Shown: positions 8,663-18,529 of the stretch, piece by piece
Layout: each line of letters begins with the position of its first letter
Numbering within the stretch: position 1 is the stretch's first letter
Assembly (NCBI RefSeq): GCF_026547205.1
Contig: NZ_CP106877.1
Coordinates: 62,001-126,000, forward strand
Source of the DNA: Fervidibacillus halotolerans
GTDB lineage: Bacteria > Bacillota > Bacilli > Bacillales > Caldibacillaceae
Direction of reading: 5' to 3'
DNA: 64,000 bases
Notes under the pieces: generated by a model
Seen by the model: the letters and a program-made list of their open reading frames with translations, nothing else
Databases searched by the model: none
Told to the model about the DNA's origin: nothing
Made by a program: the position numbers and the translations under genes

Positions 8663-9838
8663 TTAGTATCTTTCTTCGAACATTTCTTGCAGGGCTTGAT
8701 AGGCGTTTGAAAAACCTCGTAATTTTCTATTCGACCATTTTTCATTAAAGTCTTGTATGGTCAAATACGTGATTTTCTCCGCAGCTTCTATACTTGAAAG
8801 ACTGTTCATCGTCTTTAGTCGTCTACGTATGTCTTTAATGGTTCTTTCGATCGCGTTTGTCGTGTATATGACACTGCGTATGCTTAGTGGATATTTCATA
8901 AACGTGAGTAGAACGTCTAAATCTTTTTCCCATGATTGTACTTCTCTTGCGTATTTTTTGGACCACTTTTTCTCGAATTCATGAAATGCTTGTATCGCAG
9001 CTTCTTTTGTCGCGGCACGATAAATAAGCTTTAAATCTTCTGCCACTTCTATTTGGTCTTTCTTTCTGACTTTATTTAATGTATTTCTGACTTTGTGTAC
9101 GACACATCGTTGTACATCGGCTTTTGGATAGACAGATTTAAAAGCTTCTTCTAAGCCATTAAGACCATCAAACACGCCAAGTAATACTTCTTTTACTCCG
9201 CGCTGATATAAATCTTGAAGAATTTCTTGCCATCCAAGAGCGCTTTCTTGACCTCCAACATAGAAGCCTAATATTTCTCGGTAGCCATCTTCATTGACTC
9301 CAAGGACGATATAAATGACTTCCTTCGCATACGTATCACGACGGACTTTTATATATAAGCCATCTAGGTAAAGGACAGAATAACGCTTATTGAGTGGACG
9401 TTGTTGCCATTTTCGAATGTCTTCTATCGTCGCATCTGTAATATTGCTTATCGTGGTTGGGGAGTAACTGGAACCAAGAATTCGTTCGATAAATTTACCG
9501 ATTTCTCGAGTGCTCATCCCACTTTGGTACATTTTAATAATCGCTTCTTCGAGCCAACCATCGCGGCGTTGATAAGGTTCAAATAGTTGGGTTTGAAAAT
9601 CCCCATTTCGATCTCGTGGAACATAAAGCTGATCAATTTTTCCATACTTAGTATCCAAAGAACGGGTGTAATACCCATTTCTGGAGTTATGAACCTCTTT
9701 CTGTTCCACTTCTAAAAAGTTTTTGATTTCTTCTTTCATGATGAGCTCTAATTTTTCTTTTACAAACTCACGAATCAAATTTTCTAGTTGATTTACGAAG
9801 TCAGAGTTAGGTATACTACTAGACATAGGTAGGGTCAT
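8663..9838 (-). CDS. IS256-family (Mutator-type) transposase
   Basis: A 391-aa intact Transposase_mut protein. The DDE core is visible: YLDGLYIKV for the first Asp, GVFDGLNGLEEAF for the second region and TTNAIERTIKDIRRR around the catalytic Glu. The coiled N-terminal region (about 10-50) fits multimerisation or DNA binding. It catalyses cut-and-paste or copy-out transposition of its own IS. The frame is unbroken, so the element may still be mobile, which bears on whether hsdS can be restored. Confidence 0.93.
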   Translation of the reverse strand: MTLPMSSSIPNSDFVNQLENLIREFVKEKLELIMKEEIKNFLEVEQKEVHNSRNGYYTRSLDTKYGKIDQLYVPRDRNGDFQTQLFEPYQRRDGWLEEAIIKMYQSGMSTREIGKFIERILGSSYSPTTISNITDATIEDIRKWQQRPLNKRYSVLYLDGLYIKVRRDTYAKEVIYIVLGVNEDGYREILGFYVGGQESALGWQEILQDLYQRGVKEVLLGVFDGLNGLEEAFKSVYPKADVQRCVVHKVRNTLNKVRKKDQIEVAEDLKLIYRAATKEAAIQAFHEFEKKWSKKYAREVQSWEKDLDVLLTFMKYPLSIRSVIYTTNAIERTIKDIRRRLKTMNSLSSIEAAEKITYLTIQDFNEKWSNRKLRGFSNAYQALQEMFEERY

Positions 9839-10175
9839 CCTTTCTCAATTTGTTTGGTCGCAAATCTGAGAATACCCTACCTTTTTTCTTTTGGTCTAGC
9901 AATATGCTTTACACAAAATTTTATACATCATCGGTACAACATTTGCGGAATTGAAAATATTCTCTTTAAAAAAAGTAAAATTAATGATTCCGCCATTAGA
10001 ATTACAAAATAAATTTGCGTCGATTGTAGAAAAAATAGAGTTGCAGAAAAAATCTATGAAAAATAGTCTCCAAGAAATGAGGAATAATTACAATTCCCTT
10101 CTTCAAAAAGCCTTCAAAGGCGAACTATTCACCGATGAAAAAATTTCTAACCCTTAATCAAAGGGAGGTGTTTAC

Positions 10176-13100
10176 GTGTCAAATTTTAGCTTTTTAAAAG
10201 AAAAGAAGCAATTTCGTAGTTTTACTAATGCTTGTTTTGAAGCGGAGAAGGGGTTAGTTGTCAGCCCAGCGGTTAGTGCGATTCAGTCTCGGCGTGCGCT
10301 GGAGCTGGCGGTGAAGTGGGTGTATAGTTACGATAGTGCGCTGTCTGTTCCTTACCAAGATAATCTTTCTAGTTTGATTCATGACCGGAATTTTTTAGGG
10401 ATTATTGATGAAAAATTACTGCCGATGATGAAGTATGTCGTGAAACTTGGCAATCAAGCGGTTCATACGAATGCGCCGATTACTCGGGATGAAGCGGTTT
10501 TATCCCTTCATCATCTGTTCCAATTTATTGCATGGATTGATTATTGTTATTCTGATGAATTTACTGCTGGGGAATTTGATGAATCACTACTACCGATTGG
10601 AGAAGAAAAGAAGGTCCGTCCGAAAGAATTACAAGATTTATATGAACAATTAAGTGCGAAGGACCGGAAACTTGAAGAAATTATTAAAGAAAATCAACAT
10701 CTACGTAAAAAGGTTACAGAAAAGCGTGAACAAAATACGAAAGAAAATAATTTCCAAGTCGATCAATTAAATGAATTTGAAACAAGACTGAAATATATTG
10801 ATTTAGATTTGAAACTTGCCGGTTGGGAGTTTAATAAAGATATTATTCGGGAATATCCAGTTGTTGGTATGCCAAATAAGGAAGGTAAAGGGTTTGCTGA
10901 TTATGTTTTATTTGGAGATAATGGGAAGCCTCTTGCTGTAGTAGAAGCAAAAAGAACGTCAAAAGATCCGAAAATTGGTCGCCAACAGGCCAAACTTTAT
11001 GCGGACTGTATCGAAAAAATGTCAGGGGTTCGTCCGGTCATTTTCTATACGAACGGGTTTGAAACATACATTTGGCATGACCCGTATCCGCCGCGAAAAG
11101 TTTCCGGTTTTTACAATAAAGAGGAATTAAGTTTGTTAATCGAACGCCGACAAATGAAACGTCCATTAACAAACATTCAAATTAATGATGATATAAGTAA
11201 CCGTTACTATCAAAAGGAAGCCATTTTATCGGTTTGCGATGCATTGAGTCGAAACCAAAGAAAAGCGCTTCTTGTTATGGCGACAGGCAGTGGAAAAACG
11301 AGAACGGCCATATCCATTGTTGATGTGTTGACTCGGCATAATTGGGTGAAAAATGTTCTCTTTTTAGCAGATCGCAAAGCATTAGTTAACCAAGCATATA
11401 GAAGCTTTAATCACTTACTACCAAGTTTACCTTTATGCAACCTTTTAGATAACAAGGATAACCCAGAGGAAAGCCGTATCGTCTTTTCTACATATCCAAC
11501 GATGATGAATGCCATCGATGAGGCGAAAAGAAAAGATGGCAAAAAACTATTTACAGTAGGACACTTTGATCTCATTATCATTGACGAATCACACCGAAGT
11601 ATTTATAAAAAATATCGCAGCATATTCGATTATTTTGATGGTATTTTACTAGGCTTAACGGCTACACCGAAAGATGAGATTGATAAAAATACGTATGCCG
11701 TGTTTGACTTGGAAAATGGTGTCCCAACTTTTGCCTATGAGCTGGATGAAGCTGTACAAGATGGATTTTTAGTCGATTATCGGACCATTGAAACCAAAAC
11801 AAAATTTTTAGAGGAAGGGATTCATTACGATGAGTTGTCAGAGGAAGATAAAGAAAAGTATGAGGAAACTTTCGATGAAGAGGATTTTCGGGAAGACATT
11901 GACAGCTCTGCCTTAAATGAATGGCTTTTTAATGACAACACCATTGATTTGGTCCTAAAAGAATTAATGAATAAAGGGATCCATGTAGAAGGGGGCGACA
12001 AGCTGGGCAAAACGATTATTTTTGCGAAAAACCATCGGCATGCCGAACGAATTGTCGAACGGTTCGATGTCCTTTTCCCTGAATATGGAGGAAATTTTGC
12101 AAGGGTCATTGATTATAGCACGAAATATGTTCAAACGTTAATCGATGATTTTTCAGACAAGAATAAACTGCCACAAATTGCTGTATCGGTGGACATGCTC
12201 GATACAGGTGTGGACATTCCGGAAGTCGTCAATCTTGTCTTCTTTAAAAAGGTTCGTTCAAAAACAAAGTTCTGGCAAATGATTGGTCGCGGTACAAGGC
12301 TGTGTCCCGATTTATTTGGCATCGGGCAAGATAAAACTCATTTCCTCATCTTTGATTATTGCGGAAACTTTGAATTTTTCCGGGCAAATCCAAAGGGAAT
12401 GGAAACGAAATTGGGTAAAAGTCTGACAGAAAAACTTTTTAACGCCAAAGTAGATATCATTCGAGAACTTCAAGAAATGGATTATCAGACTGATGACTAT
12501 AAAAGTCATCGTAATCATTTAGTTGATGAAGTGACGAGAGATATTCTTGCTCTTGATCATGAAAATTTCCGTGTCCGACAACATTTGCAATATGTGGAGA
12601 AATATAAAAACAAGGATAATTGGGCGTCGCTATCGTCACTTGATACGAGTAACATTAAAGAACATATTGCACCGATCATTGCCCCGATTCAAGATGATGA
12701 ATTTGCCAAACGATTTGATTTATTAATGTATACTATTGAATTGGCCAAATTACAATCAAATAATGCAATTAAACCCATTCGCAGTGTGATTCAAACAGCA
12801 GAATCTTTATCGAAACTTGGTACGATTCCACAAGTACTCGAACAAAAGCACATCATCGAAAAAGTATTGACCGAAGAATTTTGGGATAGTGCTGATATTT
12901 TTGAACTGGAAGAGGTACGAGAAGCACTTAGAGATTTAATCAAGTTTATCGAAAAAGAAACGCAGAAAATTTATTATACGGATTTCCAAGATGAAGTTAT
13001 CGAAGTAAAAGAGAACGCTCCGATGATCCATGTAAATGACCTACAAAATTATCGGAAGAAAGTCGAGCATTATTTAATCGAGCATAAAGACCAAATGGCC

Positions 13101-13514
13101 ATTTACAAGCTGAATCATAATAAACCGTTAACCGCACAAGATGTGAAAATGCTTGAAGATATCCTCTGGAAAGAACTAGGTACGAGAGAAGATTACAAAA
13201 AAGATTTTGGTGACACACCGATTACAAAACTCGTTCGGCAAATTGTTGGCTTGGATCCGAAAGCAGCGAACGAAGCTTTTTCGGAGTTTCTATCGGAAGA
13301 GCGGTTGAATCTAAACCAAATTCGTTTTGTTAAACACATTGTTGACTATGTTATTAAAAACGGAACACTCGATAAAAAAGTATTACAACAAGAACCGTTT
13401 AGATCAGTTGGCAGTATTGTTGAACTGTTCAAGGACAATATGGATGATGCAAGAAAAATCATTGGCATTATTGATGAGATCAATCGAAATGCGGAAGAAG
13501 TGACAGGGGCGTAA
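10176..13514 (+). CDS. hsdR: Type I restriction endonuclease subunit HsdR (EcoEI-like)
   Basis: 1112-aa motor-nuclease. An N-terminal DUF4145-like helical domain (1-130) and a coiled coil (about 150-190) precede the nuclease domain with D242 and E257-x-K259 (VVEAKR). SF2 helicase motifs follow: ATGSGKT (369-375), IIDESHRS, GLTATPKDE and MIGRGTR. The C-terminal region matches EcoEI-type R subunits. The start is GTG after GGGAGGTG. It follows hsdS by 18 bp. HsdR translocates DNA and cuts when HsdM/HsdS meet unmethylated sites. With hsdS interrupted, restriction activity is doubtful. Confidence 0.94.
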   Translation: MSNFSFLKEKKQFRSFTNACFEAEKGLVVSPAVSAIQSRRALELAVKWVYSYDSALSVPYQDNLSSLIHDRNFLGIIDEKLLPMMKYVVKLGNQAVHTNAPITRDEAVLSLHHLFQFIAWIDYCYSDEFTAGEFDESLLPIGEEKKVRPKELQDLYEQLSAKDRKLEEIIKENQHLRKKVTEKREQNTKENNFQVDQLNEFETRLKYIDLDLKLAGWEFNKDIIREYPVVGMPNKEGKGFADYVLFGDNGKPLAVVEAKRTSKDPKIGRQQAKLYADCIEKMSGVRPVIFYTNGFETYIWHDPYPPRKVSGFYNKEELSLLIERRQMKRPLTNIQINDDISNRYYQKEAILSVCDALSRNQRKALLVMATGSGKTRTAISIVDVLTRHNWVKNVLFLADRKALVNQAYRSFNHLLPSLPLCNLLDNKDNPEESRIVFSTYPTMMNAIDEAKRKDGKKLFTVGHFDLIIIDESHRSIYKKYRSIFDYFDGILLGLTATPKDEIDKNTYAVFDLENGVPTFAYELDEAVQDGFLVDYRTIETKTKFLEEGIHYDELSEEDKEKYEETFDEEDFREDIDSSALNEWLFNDNTIDLVLKELMNKGIHVEGGDKLGKTIIFAKNHRHAERIVERFDVLFPEYGGNFARVIDYSTKYVQTLIDDFSDKNKLPQIAVSVDMLDTGVDIPEVVNLVFFKKVRSKTKFWQMIGRGTRLCPDLFGIGQDKTHFLIFDYCGNFEFFRANPKGMETKLGKSLTEKLFNAKVDIIRELQEMDYQTDDYKSHRNHLVDEVTRDILALDHENFRVRQHLQYVEKYKNKDNWASLSSLDTSNIKEHIAPIIAPIQDDEFAKRFDLLMYTIELAKLQSNNAIKPIRSVIQTAESLSKLGTIPQVLEQKHIIEKVLTEEFWDSADIFELEEVREALRDLIKFIEKETQKIYYTDFQDEVIEVKENAPMIHVNDLQNYRKKVEHYLIEHKDQMAIYKLNHNKPLTAQDVKMLEDILWKELGTREDYKKDFGDTPITKLVRQIVGLDPKAANEAFSEFLSEERLNLNQIRFVKHIVDYVIKNGTLDKKVLQQEPFRSVGSIVELFKDNMDDARKIIGIIDEINRNAEEVTGA

Positions 13515-13582
13515 ATATTATCAATCATGACAAGGCACCTAGGACAAATATCATAGGTGTCTTTATTTTTAGGAGGGCATAT

Positions 13583-14854
13583 ATGTCAAAGGATGTTGTA
13601 ATTAATCCGGGTATTTTTCCTGTGATAATGAGTATTCAAGATAAAGACATCAATGGTAGGTATTCTAAAGTATATCATTTACCAAGAAGTATCAATCTAC
13701 TATACTTAGAAAACTTAAAAGATAAAAGTGAAAAAGAACTTCTTAGAAAATATGCAAATGCAGAAAAATTTAATGATAATGAATTAGAAACGTTGTTTAA
13801 GTTTTTTATTAACAAAATTGACAAACCAAAAATAAATAGTAGTGATAAGAATAGTGACCTATTGAGCTTATTTGGTGCCGAAATGATAGAAAAAAATGGT
13901 GGCATAGAACTACAAATAATTAAAGAGTATACCTCTTATATTAAAAAAGAAACATGGGAATGTATTGCTCTTGATATGTTAAAGGATAACTATGAGCAAA
14001 TAATTTCTAAATATGATTTTGGGGATATCCGAATTGACTTAGGTGCATGGAAAACTGAGTTTAATGAAGAAAAGCAATCGTTATTAAACTCATTTAGAAG
14101 TGCTTTTTTATTTACGCTAGTCGGATTTCTGTATGGAGATAATAGACATCTATATAGCTCATTTTATGATTTCTTTGAAAACGAATTCTCAAAAAGAATC
14201 GGACTTATATATGGAATATGGAAAACTAAAAAGTCTGGTGAAAAAGTTAAATACATACCTATATATGATAGTTTCTATAATTTAAAAGGATTGCAGGTAC
14301 AAGAGCTAATTGAAATAGTGCTTGCCGTTTTGGAAACTGATGAGCTGGATATGAAAGATAAGGAAATGATTAAAAATTCTATTGTTAATGGTGCGGAAAG
14401 TCTTCATAAAAATATGGATTCACAAACAATGCAATTAGAACAAACATTGGTTAAACCAGTTGTTAATTATATAATGGAAATACAAACCGCAGGTGACGAT
14501 TTGAAAGCTGCACAAGCTTTATATGAACAGAACTTATATAACCAGTCTGTTAATAGATCTTATTATTCGATGATGCATTCACTAAAAGCATTATTGGAAA
14601 GTGAAAATATGCTTTCAGATTGGGAGCCAAATGCTTTAAATGTTAAGGAAAGTCATAAGCAACTTGAAAGAAAATTATCCTCGTTGGTTAGTAATGGTAT
14701 CATAGCACAAGATTATTTGGATTCTTTTAGGTTTGTTAAGCAAAAAAGGTGGATAGCAGACTATAATATAGCAAAAATTGATGAAATAGAATGCAAAGAT
14801 TGTTTGAAAAAGGCAAATAATTTTTTATCGGAAGTAAAAAGATTAACATATTAG
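13583..14854 (+). CDS. HEPN-domain protein downstream of hsdR
   Basis: 423 aa. Residues about 305-420 form a HEPN-like four-helix domain: AAQALYEQNLYNQSVNRSYY followed by SMMHSLKALL, then a long helix pair ending KANNFLSEVKR. R325 and H332 form R-x6-H, matching the R-x(4-6)-H motif of HEPN ribonucleases. The N-terminal 300 residues are not recognised. ATG follows AGGAGGG, 68 bp after hsdR. Because HEPN RNases often sit in defence islands beside restriction systems, an abortive-infection role is plausible but inferred. It may alternatively be a non-catalytic HEPN protein, with no MNT nucleotidyltransferase partner visible next to it. Confidence 0.65.
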   Translation: MSKDVVINPGIFPVIMSIQDKDINGRYSKVYHLPRSINLLYLENLKDKSEKELLRKYANAEKFNDNELETLFKFFINKIDKPKINSSDKNSDLLSLFGAEMIEKNGGIELQIIKEYTSYIKKETWECIALDMLKDNYEQIISKYDFGDIRIDLGAWKTEFNEEKQSLLNSFRSAFLFTLVGFLYGDNRHLYSSFYDFFENEFSKRIGLIYGIWKTKKSGEKVKYIPIYDSFYNLKGLQVQELIEIVLAVLETDELDMKDKEMIKNSIVNGAESLHKNMDSQTMQLEQTLVKPVVNYIMEIQTAGDDLKAAQALYEQNLYNQSVNRSYYSMMHSLKALLESENMLSDWEPNALNVKESHKQLERKLSSLVSNGIIAQDYLDSFRFVKQKRWIADYNIAKIDEIECKDCLKKANNFLSEVKRLTY

Positions 14855-14970
14855 ATTGTAGGAGTATACCTTAATCGGGAAAATGAGCAGATTGTAAATT
14901 AGGCTTTCGGTAAAGTACTCATCGAAGTATAATTGTTGCTGCAGTCTGGCTATCATGGGATTATATAGTT

Positions 14971-15096
14971 ATGTATATACCTATTATTAAAGATTGGTTT
15001 GTTAATTTATTTAATAATTTTAAAGGATTAATACTTTCTGTTTTTCCTGCATTGTTAATTTTCTTTATTTTTATGAATATTATTAATGATAATTAA
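14971..15096 (+). CDS. Possible 41-aa hydrophobic peptide
   Basis: ATG opens MYIPIIKDWFVNLFNNFKGL followed by a single hydrophobic span (ILSVFPALLIFFIFMNII) and NDN. Its size and topology resemble type I toxin peptides (single helix, charged tail), but no Shine-Dalgarno site is evident and no antisense RNA was identified. It lies alone in a 600-bp gap after the HEPN gene, next to IS DNA. It may be chance coding in AT-rich sequence. Confidence 0.25.
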   Translation: MYIPIIKDWFVNLFNNFKGLILSVFPALLIFFIFMNIINDN

Positions 15097-15298
15097 ATAA
15101 AAATTAAATATAAATAAAAACAAAAATAATAACAAATAATAAATCATAAATTACAACAGGAATTACATCAAAGATCTAAACAGATATTAACCTGTTGTAA
15201 AAACCTTTAACCCCTTGTCTATCAAGGGGTTGGAAAAATCTGTATAAATAAAAATGAAACTGTATGAGTAAAATTATTGTGGGCGGAATAAATTTTAT

Positions 15299-15345
15299 CC
15301 CCTTCATTTAGTGAACGAACGTAGTGAGTTCACTAAATGAAGGGG
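15299..15345. repeat. Inverted repeat upstream of ISLre2 transposase
   Basis: Two perfect 18-bp arms (CCCCTTCATTTAGTGAAC and its complement) are separated by 11 bp. An independent small hairpin, CCCCTTG-tctat-CAAGGGG, lies just upstream near 15.22 kb. It may mark the end of the hsd island or shield the transposase from read-through. Confidence 0.5.
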
Positions 15346-15456
15346 AAAGCAAGCGGAAGCGCGGTAGGAAAAAAGCAGATATAATGAAAAAGAGGGTACT
15401 CCTTGGTAGAATGATAGTCAACCAAAACTAAATCACAAACAAAGGAGTAACCCCTC

Positions 15457-16800
15457 ATGCAAAAGAATAACACAGTATATCCAAATTTAAAAGAAATTGA
15501 GCAAATGGTTTGGAGGCAATTACAAGATACCTTCTCCAGCGTTATGAAAAATATTTTGGAGGATATGGATCAACAGATTGCAGAAGAACGAGATAAAAAA
15601 CGCTATCGACTCATTGATAAAAGAAAATATCATATAACTAGTCTCTTTGGAGAGATTGAATTAAATCGTAATTATTACCGTGACCGGGAGACAGGGGAAT
15701 ATGTTTTTCTCCTTGATCGTTATTTAGAGTTTGAGGATGCAGGTTCTTTTAGCCCATTGATTGAGGAGGTAGCTATTGAATTAGCTGTTCAGGGACCTTC
15801 CTATCGAAAAGCAGCCAGTACGTTAGAAACCCTTTTAGGCTATCGGGTTATTAGTCATGAGGCAATCCGTCAACACTTATTACAAGTTTCGAGTATTCCA
15901 AAAAAGCGTGAGCATGTACATCAACCTGTATTATTTGTAGAGGTCGATGGTTTGTTTGTAAAACGTCAAGGTAAACGAAAAAAGGGAAAAGAAGAGAAAA
16001 TAGCCGCAGTTCATCAAGGCTGGGAAGTCAATGGGAAACGAGTAAGACTGAAGAATAAACGCCATTTCGTACATGAAGGGAACCAGCCATTTTGGGAGGC
16101 GTTTGAGGACTTTCTCATCGAAAACTTTGAGTATGATCCAACCATTCATAAGTTGGTAATAAATGGAGATGGTGCAAATTGGATTACAACTTGTCGTGAT
16201 TATTTCAAAGGTCGTGCATTCTTTTCGCTTGATCGTTTCCATGTGGCACGGGAGATTCGAAGTTTGTTCCGTCATCACCCACGTTATCGTCCAATTCGTA
16301 AGGCGCTTGCATCATATGATTATGAGAAATTGCTTACAGAGCTTAACAGTGCAGTCGGAACGCTAGAGGATGATGGACAAGAGGAACGTCTAGAAGCATT
16401 TATTCGCCAATTAGAGAAATATCCAGAAGCCTTGGGAGATTATCGTAACTGGCTTAAAGAACAGGGTATAGATACAACAGGAATGCGTCCGATGGGTAGT
16501 GCAGAAGGAACCATGAGTGTATTTGCCAAAAGACTTAAAAATGGCCGTAGTTGGGTGGATAAAGGTGTAAGTGCCATGTTCACTGGTTTGGTAGCTTACT
16601 TGGATAAATTGACCTTAAAAACACTATTTGGCAGGATCGAAAAATGGACTGAAACAAAGGTGGAAAAGAACCCACCAAGATACTATAAAGAAAAAGTTAC
16701 GAGCACAATTGGTGAAGCCACTAGAGACAATGTTCTATATCTAAAAGGAAAAGCTAACATACCAGTTTACAAAGCATTAAAAGAGTTGTCTGGCTTTTAA
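15457..16800 (+). CDS. ISLre2-family (UPF0236) transposase
   Basis: 447-aa intact transposase of the ISLre2 group, recognisable by ITSLFGEIELNRNYYRDRET, the motif FVEVDGLFVKRQGK and the Asp-containing INGDGANWI. Length matches the family. AAAGGAG lies close before the ATG. Exact IS ends were not resolved by eye; flanking DNA on both sides is AT-rich with no obvious target duplication. Confidence 0.85.
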   Translation: MQKNNTVYPNLKEIEQMVWRQLQDTFSSVMKNILEDMDQQIAEERDKKRYRLIDKRKYHITSLFGEIELNRNYYRDRETGEYVFLLDRYLEFEDAGSFSPLIEEVAIELAVQGPSYRKAASTLETLLGYRVISHEAIRQHLLQVSSIPKKREHVHQPVLFVEVDGLFVKRQGKRKKGKEEKIAAVHQGWEVNGKRVRLKNKRHFVHEGNQPFWEAFEDFLIENFEYDPTIHKLVINGDGANWITTCRDYFKGRAFFSLDRFHVAREIRSLFRHHPRYRPIRKALASYDYEKLLTELNSAVGTLEDDGQEERLEAFIRQLEKYPEALGDYRNWLKEQGIDTTGMRPMGSAEGTMSVFAKRLKNGRSWVDKGVSAMFTGLVAYLDKLTLKTLFGRIEKWTETKVEKNPPRYYKEKVTSTIGEATRDNVLYLKGKANIPVYKALKELSGF

Positions 16801-17472
16801 AAAAGGCAAAATTCTTACCAAGAGAGTATCCTAAGAGTTTGAATCCGCTTTCAAATTTAAGGTGTAAAAAAACTGCCTATAAATACTTGACTCAAACATG
16901 AAACTTTGTGGATGGAAAAATGTCAATGTGTATGTAAAAATACCATTTGGTATGATTTTTTTCTCGTCTGCAAGGTTTTTTTTTTGCTATTTCTGAATTA
17001 TTTCCCGCTTCACCTTGATTTATTTCCCTATGTGACTTGTTTCTAGTTACATAGGGTATTATTTTTTTATCATTTTGTATGAATTATTTCCAATTGTTGA
17101 TAACTATTTTGTTTTTTTGTTTTAATGGTGTGGAATATTCTGGAAGTTTATGTGTTTTTATATGATTTTTTCTTATATGTATATGAATAAATATTGATAG
17201 GGTATGAATCTTTTTTATATGAGTATGAATTATTTCTCTTGTGGATAATACGGAACATAAAAAGTTGGGGATATAGAACAGTTATCTACATAAAAAAAGT
17301 GTAAAAAGGTAAGGGAAGGTAATAAAAAGTTAAAAAAAGGGAGCGGATCGTATCTTAGCTGATAGATGAATGAGGGGAAAAAGAAGATGAAATAAAAAAG
17401 GGCATGACAAAGCAACCCCTAATTTGAAGGTTGAGAAAAACTAGGGGTTCATTCGTCAATTTTTGAAAAATT
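16801..17472. other. AT-rich gap between transposase and nrdJ relic
   Basis: No gene is supported here. A loose motif GAATTATTTCC recurs four times between 16.99 and 17.24 kb. A hairpin CCTATGTGAC/GTTACATAGG (about 17027-17056) with a following T run could be a plus-strand terminator. Near the right end AACCCCTA/TAGGGGTT (17414-17449) can close a minus-strand hairpin downstream of the next gene. Confidence 0.4.
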
Positions 17473-17856
17473 TTATGAGCTTAGGGCAAGGGGTTCGTTT
17501 TCCGTAGCAAGTTGTTGGCGGATAATTGTACGTACTCGTCCACCATAGTTTCTAGTTACTTGTAGCCCTAATACAAACTCTTCATGTACAAAAATATCAA
17601 GCGCTTGTAACACTCGTTCTAAGGAATATTCGAATGCCAATTGAACAAAATCGTTTTGTGCCGACATTGGAACATGAGTGCGAACGTTGCGTTTCTCTAA
17701 GAAGTCGGTAATTGTATTCGTATATTCTTCCTTTTTGATTTCTTTTAAATCCCTGCTGGAATGAACACCTTCCTTTAGAGTGAAATAAAGGGTGTTGTCC
17801 TCTTTTATAACTGTTTTGAATGTATTTGTACCTTTATTAAGGATTTCCTCTAACAT
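17473..17856 (-). CDS. Unrecognised protein fragment adjoining the nrdJ relic
   Basis: 127 aa as open from the ATG, but the frame stays open upstream (SFAPKYTHYRG just before the Met) and runs into the nrdJ-derived sequence in another frame. It is therefore probably the C-terminal part of a different gene joined to nrdJ at about 17.89 kb. It contains KEEYTNTITDFLEKR and YGGRVRTIIRQQL, suggesting a helical DNA-binding or regulatory region. No family was recognised. It is not part of ribonucleotide reductase as I know it. Confidence 0.4.
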   Translation of the reverse strand: MLEEILNKGTNTFKTVIKEDNTLYFTLKEGVHSSRDLKEIKKEEYTNTITDFLEKRNVRTHVPMSAQNDFVQLAFEYSLERVLQALDIFVHEEFVLGLQVTRNYGGRVRTIIRQQLATENEPLALSS

Positions 17857-18185
17857 TCCGCGATAATGCGTATATTTTGGTGCGAATGAACTTGTTCTAC
17901 TGTATATCCGGCGGGGGCATTTACAGTTTTACTAATTGAACTGTCCACCCAACGTTGAATAATACATTGGGTATTTGCATGGGCCTCCGGACTTAATTCC
18001 ATTGCCGAAACAAAGTAACTTGGTAGGTTGTCCTTGTCTGCTTCTGGATGTTTATCCAAATACTCTTGAACAATATTTGCGTTTACCTCTATGAATTTAC
18101 CTAACCTTCCTGAACGGAAATAGGAAAATGAGAAGTAAGGTTCTAGTCCTGTTGATACCCCAACCATCGTTCCTGTACTACCAGT

Positions 18186-18529
18186 CCGTTATTTTCACAA
18201 AAAGACGCAACTCTTTTTGCAGTTCTCTAATGAACTTCTTATAGTTTCCTATAAGCGAAGACTATATCAAACACTCTAATGAGTGCCATTCCGTTTCCCT
18301 CATCATTGGCTTATGAGGTAAAGGTCGCTACACCTATAGTCGTTGAACGTTCATCTTAAAATCAAATTTAAGATGCTTCGCTGCTGATTGCCCATTGTTT
18401 CATCTGTTTCATTTTCAAACCTTCACGATTACCATTGCTGGTTGCGTTGTGGTTGAAACAGCTTTAGGGTTTCTCAGCAATTAGGAATGTTTCGATAATG
18501 TGTCACCACATTAAAGCCCAATTTTACTT
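18186..18529 (-). ncRNA. Group I intron in nrdJ (after VAP codon)
   Basis: A 344-nt intervening sequence bounded by exon-final T and intron-final G, as group I splicing needs. Removing it joins CCT to ACT exactly, restoring VAP-TGSTGTMVG. The P-like element AATTGCTGAGAAACCC, R element GTTCAACGACTATAGG and S element GATATAGTC give a P7 pairing. No endonuclease ORF is present. Related group I introns interrupt ribonucleotide reductase genes of SPbeta-type Bacillus phages. Confidence 0.87.

Larger units (their letters stand above)
8503..9932. mobile_element. IS256-family insertion sequence inside hsdS
   Basis: A 1430-bp insertion flanked by the 9-bp direct repeat GGTACAACA (8494-8502 and 9933-9941). 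Its ends are imperfect inverted repeats sharing AATTTTGTGTAA. It holds one transposase gene on the minus strand. The left terminal 24 bp recur alone at 38871-38894, so another copy once stood there. Confidence 0.88.
7531..10157 (+). pseudogene. hsdS: HsdS specificity subunit, interrupted by an IS256-family element
   Basis: Two target-recognition domains with conserved helices: an N-terminal half (KEVIELISGRDLKKSQYN... TVGLHCIL), a central spacer with IKKRKAQIEALDQLTQSVFLEMF, and a second TRD broken after IASGTT. Removing the insertion (8503-9932) and one copy of the 9-bp duplication GGTACAACA restores one frame of about 395 codons, the usual HsdS length, reading IASGTTFAELKIFSLKKVK and ending in the C-terminal conserved helix. 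As it stands, only the first TRD plus a partial second TRD would be made. This probably abolishes or alters type I recognition, unless precise excision occurs. Confidence 0.9.

Noticed and set aside
16990..17240. Iteron-like repeats (GAATTATTTCC) as a replication origin
   Set aside because: Only four imperfect copies at irregular spacing, no replication initiator gene and no DnaA boxes seen.
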